A stretch of DNA of 64,000 nucleotides, from contig NZ_ML636813.1 in NCBI RefSeq assembly GCF_006476605.1, positions 17,794-81,793 of the forward strand, written 5' to 3'. The notes under the pieces were generated by a model. The model was not told the origin of the DNA. It did no database searches and saw only the letters and a program-made list of their open reading frames with translations. The translations under genes were made by a program, and so were the position numbers. Position 1 is the first letter of the stretch. Every line of letters starts with the position of its first letter. The stretch is from Brucella gallinifaecis. GTDB lineage: Bacteria > Pseudomonadota > Alphaproteobacteria > Rhizobiales > Rhizobiaceae. This document shows, piece after piece, positions 57,221 to 64,000 of this stretch.

Positions 57221-59635
57221 ATGAAATTCACGCTTTCCTGGCTCAAGGATCACCTTGAAACTGATGCGACGCTCGATCAGATCGTCGAAAAACTGACCGA
57301 TATTGGTCTGGAAGTGGATGGGGTCGATGACCGCGCCGCTTTCAAGGCTTTCAAGATCGCCAAAGTTCTGAGTGCCGTTCAGCACCCGGATGCTGACAAG
57401 CTGCGTATTTTGTCTGTTGATACGGGCGAAGGTCAGCCGGTTCAGGTTGTTTGTGGCGCTCCAAATGCGCGTGCTGGTCTGGTCGGTGTTCTTGGCCGTC
57501 CGGGCGATTATGTGCCGGGCCTTGATGTTACGCTTTCGGTTGGAAAAATCCGCGGTGTTGAAAGCTTCGGCATGATGTGTTCCGAGCGCGAGCTGGAGCT
57601 GTCCGACGAGCATAATGGCATTATCGATTTGGCCGAGGATGCACCTGTTGGCACAAGCTATGCGGCATATCTTGGTATCGACGATCCGATTATCGAAATC
57701 GGCCTGACGCCAAACCGTGCGGATTGTACCGGCATTCGCGGCATTGCCCGTGATCTGGCAGCCGCTGGCCTTGGCACACTCAAAAACACTTTGCCGGAAG
57801 CGGTAAAGGGCGAAGGCGAGGTTCCGGTCAAGGTCATTCTCAATCAGGATGCGCAAAACCCGTTCTGCAACGGTTTTGCACTGCGTCTGGTCAAGGGTGT
57901 CAAGAATGGCCCAAGCCCGAAATGGATGCAGCAGCGTCTGAAAGATATTGGGCTGCGTCCGATCAATGCGCTGGTGGATATTACCAATTATGTGACTTTC
58001 GATCAGGGCCGTCCGCTGCATGTGTTTGATGCAGCCAAGGTCAAGGGTAATCTCACTGTGCGTCTTGCAAAGGACGGCGAAACCATTCTGGGTCTTGATG
58101 GGCGTGAACATAAGTTCAAGCCGGGCATGTATGTGATTGCCGATGATAACGGTCCCGAATCGATTGCCGGTATTATGGGCGGTGAGCATTCAGGCTGCGA
58201 TGAAAACACTGTCGATGTGCTGATCGAATCCGCTTTGTGGGATCCGCGCATGATCGCACGCACGGGCCGCGAACTGGGTATCGTCACCGATGCACGCTAT
58301 CGTTTTGAGCGTGGCGTTGATCCTGAAATGATGATTCCGGGTGCGGAACTTGCAACCAAACTGGTGCTTGAGCTTTGCGGTGGCAAGCCAACGGTGCTCG
58401 ATGTGGTTGGTTATACTGCTCCCGCGGCGCGGGTGATTGATTTCCCGGTTTCGGAAGTCAGGCGTTTGACCGGCATCGACGTTTCCTATGATGAATCGTT
58501 TGACATTCTCAAGCGCCTTGGTTTTGGCGTTGAAGGTGACGGCAAGGTCATTAAGGCAAAAGTTCCGTCATGGCGCAGTGACGTGGAAGGCAAGGCTGAT
58601 CTCGTTGAAGAAGTCATGCGTATTCATGGCATCAACCAGATCGCACCGCAGCCGCTGCCGGGGCTTGGCACGGTCAATGGCCGCATTCTGACAACGCTGC
58701 AAATCCGTACGCGTCTGGCACGCCGCACGCTTGCATCGCGTGGCATGATGGAAGCTGTAACCTATTCCTTTATTTCGGAAGCTCAGGCCAAGGCTTTTGG
58801 CGGCGGCAAGCCTCAACTGAAACTGGCAAACCCGATTGCATCCGATATGTCGGACATGCGTCCATCGCTTCTGCCGGGCCTGCTGTCTGCTGCACAGCGC
58901 AATGCGGATCGCGGCTTTGGTGATACGGCACTGTTTGAAGTCTCGGGCATCTATGAAGGCGACAAGCCTGAGCAGCAGCGTCGTGTGGCTGGCGGTATTC
59001 GCCGCGGCACGGCAGGTGTGGAAGGCTCGGGCCGTTTCTGGTCGGGCAATGCTGCCAATGTTGGCGTGTTTGATGCGAAAGCTGATGCGCTGGCAGCATT
59101 AGAGGCAGCCGGAGCGCCGGTTGATCGCATTCAGATCGAAGCCGGTGGCCCCGAGTGGTTCCATCCGGGCCGTTCGGGCACGCTGAAGCTCGGACCAAAG
59201 GTCGTGCTTGGCTATTTTGGTGAGTTTCACCCGGACACGCTGGAAGCGCTGGATGTGTCAGGTGCGCTCTGCGGCTTTGAGGTCTATATTGATGCGATTC
59301 CTGAGCCGAAGGCTAAGGCAACCCGTACCAAACCTCCTCTCAGTCTCTCGCAGTTCCAGAGCCTCAAGCGTGACTTCGCTTTTGTGGTGGATGCAAATGT
59401 GGAAGCAGGCAGTGTGATCAAGGCTGTGTCATCTGCTGATAAAAAGCTGATTGCCGGTGTTCAGCTCTTTGACGTGTTCGCAGGCGCTTCACTGGGTGAA
59501 GGTAAAAAGTCGATTGCGGTTGAAGTGTTGTTGCAGCCACAGGACCGCACGCTGACCGACGAAGATCTGGAAGCATTGTCGAAGCAGGTGATTGCCAATG
59601 TCAGCAAGCAGACCGGCGGCGTCCTTCGCGGATAA
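57221..59635 (+). CDS. pheT: phenylalanine-tRNA ligase beta subunit
   Basis: PheT, 804 aa. Domains in order: N-terminal helical part, tRNA-binding OB domain (about 40-150; [26 protein letters not shown]), B3/B4 editing domain (about 215-390; [15 protein letters not shown]), B5 (about 400-475), a catalytic-like pseudo-domain, and the C-terminal anticodon-binding ferredoxin-fold (about 710-804; [16 protein letters not shown]). Starts 20 nt after pheS. Ends at a strong terminator, after which the accessory region begins. Confidence 0.96.
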   Translation: MKFTLSWLKDHLETDATLDQIVEKLTDIGLEVDGVDDRAAFKAFKIAKVLSAVQHPDADKLRILSVDTGEGQPVQVVCGAPNARAGLVGVLGRPGDYVPGLDVTLSVGKIRGVESFGMMCSERELELSDEHNGIIDLAEDAPVGTSYAAYLGIDDPIIEIGLTPNRADCTGIRGIARDLAAAGLGTLKNTLPEAVKGEGEVPVKVILNQDAQNPFCNGFALRLVKGVKNGPSPKWMQQRLKDIGLRPINALVDITNYVTFDQGRPLHVFDAAKVKGNLTVRLAKDGETILGLDGREHKFKPGMYVIADDNGPESIAGIMGGEHSGCDENTVDVLIESALWDPRMIARTGRELGIVTDARYRFERGVDPEMMIPGAELATKLVLELCGGKPTVLDVVGYTAPAARVIDFPVSEVRRLTGIDVSYDESFDILKRLGFGVEGDGKVIKAKVPSWRSDVEGKADLVEEVMRIHGINQIAPQPLPGLGTVNGRILTTLQIRTRLARRTLASRGMMEAVTYSFISEAQAKAFGGGKPQLKLANPIASDMSDMRPSLLPGLLSAAQRNADRGFGDTALFEVSGIYEGDKPEQQRRVAGGIRRGTAGVEGSGRFWSGNAANVGVFDAKADALAALEAAGAPVDRIQIEAGGPEWFHPGRSGTLKLGPKVVLGYFGEFHPDTLEALDVSGALCGFEVYIDAIPEPKAKATRTKPPLSLSQFQSLKRDFAFVVDANVEAGSVIKAVSSADKKLIAGVQLFDVFAGASLGEGKKSIAVEVLLQPQDRTLTDEDLEALSKQVIANVSKQTGGVLRG

Positions 59636-59644
59636 GCAACAAAT

Positions 59645-59678
59645 GAAAGGCCCGTTCGTGAGAGCGGGCTTTTTTCTA
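59645..59678 (+). terminator. pheT terminator
   Basis: AGGCCCG and CGGGCTT arms around a short loop, followed by TTTTTTC. Confidence 0.85.
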
Positions 59679-59802
59679 GCCTCGCAAGCCGATGCAATTG
59701 CGCATGGGGCTTTGCCTGGTTGTGTTACATATTTGGAACGGTCCCGATAGCAAGTATTTCTGCGTCAATGTCCATGGTAGGGTGTAGTCATATGTCCGGC
59801 CT

Positions 59803-60622
59803 GGGCACTCTTACTTTAACGAGAGTGCAGACTTACTTCATTCCTTTGACGCATTTATTATGCGGATTTCAGGCAATTGATTTCACGCCACATGTTAGTG
59901 GCGGCTTGTCGTAATTCACGGTGATCAGTAGCGTTGAGTTGGTTGCAAGGAAAGTAATGCAGGTTGTAAATGGGATCATGTATCGACGTAAAGCGTTGCA
60001 CATGTCGGGCTGATTTAAAGCGCTTCATAACAAGCTCACGTCGCCGAATCGGTTGATGCGAATTTTCTGCCAGATTGTTCAAACCCTTATGTTGGCAATG
60101 ATTGCAAACGTTAAGGCGTATTGCTCGTTTGGCAGCGTCATATGATCGTAGTCTATCAGTGACCATAATCCGCGGTGCACAGTCCTATGCAGAGAGAAGC
60201 TTGCGCATGAAACGTTTGGTAGCCTTGGTATTGCGGCGTTTCTGGACAAAAACATCTAACACAAAACCATCCTGATTAACCGCGCGCCAAAGAATGTGAT
60301 GCTCACCTTTGATGGATATCATGCATTCATCCAAGTGCCATGTATTGCCAAGGCGCGGTGTGCGACGACGAATATTACTGGCATAGGCGCGTCCGAATTT
60401 CTCAGCCCATTCATACACTGTCTTATATGCGACGAAGATCTCGCGATAAGCCAATATGTCCTCAACCATGCGAAAGCTTAAGGGAAAGCGGAAATATAAC
60501 CATACGGCTTCGGCAATAATCTCAGCGGGATAACGGTGGCGGTGATAAAGTGAAGAACGAGGTTCGGTCATCACCCGTTATCGCCACTGATCCTTACGCT
60601 TAGGTTAAGGTAACAGTGTCCC
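59803..60622. mobile_element. IS6-family insertion sequence
   Basis: An 820-bp element bounded by imperfect terminal inverted repeats: left GGGCACTCTTACTTTAAC at 59803-59820, right end reading inward GGGACACTGTTACCTTAAC at 60622-60604. It contains one transposase frame on the minus strand. The 8-bp flanks differ (TCCGGCCT and GTTTTTGA), so no target duplication remains, as after recombination between IS copies. It separates the conserved pheST region from the type I secretion genes. Confidence 0.85.
59858..60574 (-). pseudogene. IS6-family DDE transposase interrupted by an in-frame amber codon
   Basis: The 239-codon frame encodes a full-length IS6 transposase: an N-terminal zinc-finger/HTH-like part (YPAEIIAEAVWLYFRF), the first DDE Asp in NTWHLDECMI, the second in IMVTDRLRSYDAAKR, and the Glu in NNLAENSHQPIRRRE. 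A TAG at 60187-60185 falls between KLLSA and DCAPRIMVTD, where relatives have a sense codon (one C-to-T change from CAG). Frame and all catalytic residues are otherwise intact, so it is either freshly inactivated or read through at low level. Confidence 0.88.
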
Positions 60623-60704
60623 GTTTTTGATAGACACGTTTCGCGAATAAAGTGAGAACTGGAAGTCCCTGCAACACTTAATCTTGGGACCCGTAACCTT
60701 AATT

Positions 60705-62198
60705 TTAGAACTCCTGCATCGCTTGTGATGTGATTTCGACGAGTGGTGAGAAAAGATATTCGAGGATACGGCGTTTGCCCGTTTTGACTTCAACCGTGAC
60801 GGCCATGCCGGGTATCAGTGGCATCGGACGACTGTTGACAGTGATTGTTGCCTGATTGGGCTTTACTGTGATTGGAAACACGAGATTCTGAACACGTTGA
60901 ACGTTTCCAGTCGGCACGAGTGTTTGAGGCTCACGCATAGCAGTCGATTCCAGTTGTGCTGCATCCGGTTCGGGCACTGTATCTGTTGCGACGTTGGTCA
61001 CACTCCCTTCGATTACGCCAAAGCGTGTAAAAGGATAAGCTTCAATCTTGATAACAGAAGGCTGCCCGGCCAGAACGAAACCTGCATCGCGATTGGGAAG
61101 ATAAGCCTCGATTTCAATCTGATCATTTTTTGGGACGATGCGCATCAGTTCTGCACCTGCGGTTATAACCTGACCGACGGTGGTAATCGACGACAGTTGT
61201 ACCGTGCCATCAATCGGGCTTTCTATTTTCATCGACTGGCGGCGCTTTCTGGCTTTGATGAACTGCTGTTCCAGTTCATCAACCCGGCGCTCAGCTTCGG
61301 ATAATCGTGTTGCGTAGTCAGCAATGGTGGCGTTCAGCAGTTTGATGCCTTCACTGGTTGCCACCTCGAGTGCTGCTTTTGCAGTTCCCAGTTGCCCTTG
61401 TTGCGATGCAAGTGTTGCTGAAGCTTCCTGCTGTTGTTGCAACGCGTTAATGACGTGCGCGCGAGATCCGGTGCTCGTTTTAACAAGCGCGGATCGCATA
61501 TCAACGCGTTCGCTTAATGTCTTTACGAGAGCGGATTGTGCGAGAATTGTCTGGGTCAGACTATCGATTTCGGCCTGGCGCTGTAAACGTTGCGCAGTAA
61601 AACTTCTCAGTGCGGAACCAAGCTGTGCCAGATCTGCACTAAGGATTTTCTGCTCGCGTAACCGGATGGCGTCCGAAATGGGCACAGTATCGGTCCATTG
61701 AATAATCTCAGCGGGGCTATGCTCAGACCATAAATTCGATTCTGACCAATTTGAAGTACTATTCAGAAAAGCTTGTCTTCGGGCGACTTCGGCTCGGAAA
61801 GCCTGTAAGCTGCTTTTTGCTGCGCGTTCTCCGGCCAGAGCTTCCGTATCATCAAGCTCAACGAGTACATCACCGGCCCGTACAGACATTCCATTGTGAA
61901 CTGCAACAGAGCGTGTCCGCCCGGCTTCCAGAGACTGAATGATTTTCACACGGCCTGTTGGCTGGATCTTGCCTTGTGCAGTTGCAACAATGTCAAACGT
62001 GCCAAACCACGTCCAGAGCAGTGTTCCGGTAGCCAGCAGACAAATAAACCAAATGAACGCCACCCGCACGGGCGATGCTGGTGTCTCCAGAATCTCCAGT
62101 GCAGCAGGCAGGAAGGCATTGTCAGTATGGTTCTGACGGCTAGAGTATGTTTTCATACCAGCTGATCGTTTTAAAAACAGATTGATAAACCGTCTCAT
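60705..62198 (-). CDS. type I secretion membrane fusion protein (HlyD family)
   Basis: A 497-aa periplasmic adaptor that links an ABC exporter to a TolC-type channel. It has a cytoplasmic N-terminus, one transmembrane helix (about 46-66, VAFIWFICLLATGTLLWTWF), two half-lipoyl motifs, a long coiled coil (about 115-320, with SLTQTILAQSALVKTLSERV) and a C-terminal beta-barrel ending VEVKTGKRRILEYLFSPL. ATG 62198 overlaps the ABC gene stop by 4 nt and follows GGGAG. The exported substrate is not in the window. No terminator is evident between its stop and the IS end. Confidence 0.92.
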   Translation of the reverse strand: MRRFINLFLKRSAGMKTYSSRQNHTDNAFLPAALEILETPASPVRVAFIWFICLLATGTLLWTWFGTFDIVATAQGKIQPTGRVKIIQSLEAGRTRSVAVHNGMSVRAGDVLVELDDTEALAGERAAKSSLQAFRAEVARRQAFLNSTSNWSESNLWSEHSPAEIIQWTDTVPISDAIRLREQKILSADLAQLGSALRSFTAQRLQRQAEIDSLTQTILAQSALVKTLSERVDMRSALVKTSTGSRAHVINALQQQQEASATLASQQGQLGTAKAALEVATSEGIKLLNATIADYATRLSEAERRVDELEQQFIKARKRRQSMKIESPIDGTVQLSSITTVGQVITAGAELMRIVPKNDQIEIEAYLPNRDAGFVLAGQPSVIKIEAYPFTRFGVIEGSVTNVATDTVPEPDAAQLESTAMREPQTLVPTGNVQRVQNLVFPITVKPNQATITVNSRPMPLIPGMAVTVEVKTGKRRILEYLFSPLVEITSQAMQEF

Positions 62199-63961
62199 AG
62201 GGAATTGCTCCCGGTCTGCAATTGCCACAGATGGGCATAAAGTCCGTCGGGACGGGCCAGCAATTCGTCATGTGTTCCGATCTCAATAATGCGACCGTCC
62301 TGCATGCCAACAATGCGGTTGCAATGGCGCACTGTTGCCAGTCGATGTGCAATGATCACAACTGTTCGTCCCCGGACAATTTCCCGCATATTGCCTAGAA
62401 TGATCCGCTCGCTTTCATAGTCGAGCGCACTGGTGGCTTCATCGAGGACCAGGATCGGCGGATTGGTAGCAAGCGCCCGTGCTATGGCCAGGCGCTGCCG
62501 CTGCCCACCAGAGAGATTGGCGCCGCGTTCTTCGATCAGCGTGTCATAGCCACGTGGCAGTTTGGCAATAAACTCATCAGCACCCGACAGCTTTGCCATA
62601 CGAATGACAGCTTCACGCGACATGCCAGGTACGGCAAATGCAATATTGTCATGGATCGTGCGGTTGAACAGCATGTTTTCCTGTAAGACCACACCGATAT
62701 GCGAGCGTAACCAGGCAGGATCGAGCTGTGCTGCATCCTGACCATCAATAAATATCTGACCATTGCGCGGCATGTAAAACCGCTGAATGAGTTTGGTGAG
62801 TGTCGACTTTCCTGACCCAGACGGGCCGGCGATGCCGATCACCTCACCGGGCGCGATGGAAAGGTCGATGCCTTTTAGCACATCCTGACCATCCGGGCTG
62901 TAGCGGAAATCGACTGACTTAAAACTCAGTGCTCCTTTTGGGGCTGGCAAGCTGACACCAACGGATGGTCTTGATTCCGTTGGTGCATTGAGAATATCAG
63001 CCAGTCTTGAAACAGAGACCTGCACCTGCTGGAAATCTTGCCATAGCTGCGACAGGCGCAGGATGGGCTGCGAGACTTGGCCTGCAATCATATTGAAAGC
63101 TACAAGCGCGCCAACTGAAAGCTCGCCGTTGATCACGGCCTGTGCACCAAAGAGCAACAGTGCTGCATTGGTTATTTTGCTGACATACTGGATGGCATTC
63201 TGACCTTTTGCTGACAGCATAGTGGCGGCAAAAGACGAGCGGACATAAGCCGCCAGACGCTCTTCCCATTGTGTCGCCACAACAGGTTCCACTGACGATG
63301 CTTTGAGCGTCTGGATGCCGACGACGGTTTCAACAAGCAATTGCTGGCTATAGGCACCACGATCAAATTTCTCATCAATACGGGTTTTGAGAAATGGCCG
63401 GATCAGAACGCCAATCGCGATATAAAACGGGATTGATGCAACCACGATCCAGGCAAGGATCGATGAATAGCAAAATAGTACAAAAATGAAGACGAAGGTG
63501 AAGATCAGATCCAGCCCGGAAAACAGGCCTTGACCGGTCAGAAAATTCCGGATCGTTTCAAGTTCACGGATACGCGCAACGGTCTGCCCGGCTGCACGCG
63601 TTTCAAAATAGCTCAACGGTAAGTTCATCATGTGACGAAACAACCGCTGTCCCAGTTCGACATCGATGCGGTTGGTTGTATGTGACAAGGTATAGGTACG
63701 CAGATATTGCAACACGACATCAAACAGCCCGATCGCAGCCAGACCAATTATAAGAACGATCAGCGTTGAATAGCTGCGATGAGCCAGCACCTTGTCTACC
63801 ACGACCTGAAAGAACAATGGTGTTACGAGTGCAAATAGCTGAATAAACAGCGAGGCCAGCAAAACATGGCTAAAGGCGCGCTTATAGCGAAATAACGACG
63901 GCAGAAACCAACGGAAGCCGAAGGGTTCTGTCGCAAAGTTTTTGGAAGGATATAAGCGGCC
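62195..63961 (-). CDS. type I secretion ABC transporter (HlyB/PrtD-like), N-terminus missing or frameshifted
   Basis: The open frame encodes the transmembrane domain (from FGFRWFLPSLFRYKR; helices about LLASLFIQLFALVTPLFFQV onward) and the nucleotide-binding domain, with Walker A GIAGPSGSGKST, signature NLSGGQRQRLAIARAL, Walker B PILVLDEATSALD and the H-loop IAHRL. Homology runs to 63961, where an in-frame TAA (63964-63962) stops it, and there is no ATG in this first stretch; a TTG at 63862 would delete conserved residues. HlyB-type proteins have an N-terminal C39-like domain here, so a frameshift or truncation is likely. The window ends 36 nt beyond. Confidence 0.8.
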   Translation of the reverse strand, partial: GRLYPSKNFATEPFGFRWFLPSLFRYKRAFSHVLLASLFIQLFALVTPLFFQVVVDKVLAHRSYSTLIVLIIGLAAIGLFDVVLQYLRTYTLSHTTNRIDVELGQRLFRHMMNLPLSYFETRAAGQTVARIRELETIRNFLTGQGLFSGLDLIFTFVFIFVLFCYSSILAWIVVASIPFYIAIGVLIRPFLKTRIDEKFDRGAYSQQLLVETVVGIQTLKASSVEPVVATQWEERLAAYVRSSFAATMLSAKGQNAIQYVSKITNAALLLFGAQAVINGELSVGALVAFNMIAGQVSQPILRLSQLWQDFQQVQVSVSRLADILNAPTESRPSVGVSLPAPKGALSFKSVDFRYSPDGQDVLKGIDLSIAPGEVIGIAGPSGSGKSTLTKLIQRFYMPRNGQIFIDGQDAAQLDPAWLRSHIGVVLQENMLFNRTIHDNIAFAVPGMSREAVIRMAKLSGADEFIAKLPRGYDTLIEERGANLSGGQRQRLAIARALATNPPILVLDEATSALDYESERIILGNMREIVRGRTVVIIAHRLATVRHCNRIVGMQDGRIIEIGTHDELLARPDGLYAHLWQLQTGSNSL

Positions 63962-64000
63962 TTATTTCTGGACGCAATTATGCTGCGAGCTTTGCAAAGA

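Noticed and set aside
59795..60630. 8-bp target-site duplication of the IS6 element
   Set aside because: The flanking octamers TCCGGCCT and GTTTTTGA do not match in either alignment of the ends.

Overview
The window looks like a piece of the main chromosome of an alphaproteobacterium of the Brucellaceae (Brucella/Ochrobactrum/Pseudochrobactrum group). The evidence is gene content and order: mnmG-mnmE-rho-hemJ-hemE | oriC | ppsR-maf-aroE-coaE-dnaQ, hslVU, the hisB-H-A-F-E run, a BvrR/BvrS-type two-component system followed by a truncated HprK, an EIIA and an HPr, ahcY-divL-tsaE, and addBA. Many proteins closely match my memory of Brucella sequences. Base composition looks less GC-rich than Brucella proper (visual impression, not counted), so a relative such as Pseudochrobactrum is possible. 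No species call is made.

Layout. 1-7261: leftward block near the replication origin (mnmG fragment, mnmE, rho, hemJ, hemE) with one rightward DUF255 gene inserted. Two parS-type sites lie between mnmG and mnmE. 7262-7710: predicted oriC between hemE and ppsR, with five DnaA-box-like 9-mers and a GANTC cluster. 7711-16507: rightward ppsR-maf-aroE-coaE-dnaQ, then secB, fxsA, a Tim44-like gene, mltA, an Smr gene, an xre gene and a DUF1402 gene. 16645-18590: hslU and hslV (leftward). 18745-19075: four consecutive long palindromes of shared architecture. 19158-23829: histidine operon ending in coaA. 23968-26733: kbp-like gene, arfB and pckA (leftward). 27097-31079: BvrR/BvrS and the incomplete PTS. 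31237-37756: ahcY, divL-type kinase, a tsaE-amgK fusion and murU-type gene. 37770-44833: addB, addA, trxA. 44883-51412: leftward block ygjP, ydcF, trpF, trpB, trpA, accD, folC. 51523-54018: DUF2852, benE and a hydrolase. 54306-59635: infC, rpmI-rplT, pheS-pheT, with a family of short hairpin repeats around them. 59803-60622: an IS6-family element with an amber codon in its transposase. 60705-end: type I secretion HlyD/ABC pair, the only clearly accessory part.

How the genes fit together. The left third is an origin domain: genes left of 7.3 kb mostly point left and genes right of it mostly point right, as expected for replication-co-oriented genes around oriC, with parS about 7 kb away. The middle joins envelope sensing (BvrRS) with PTS phospho-relay. 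A DivL-like pseudokinase with Tyr in place of the phospho-accepting His belongs to the CtrA cell-cycle network. The rest is mainly housekeeping.

The least explained features are non-coding: the four palindromes upstream of hisB, and seven hairpin repeats around rpmI-rplT-pheS whose stems covary while their flanks are conserved.
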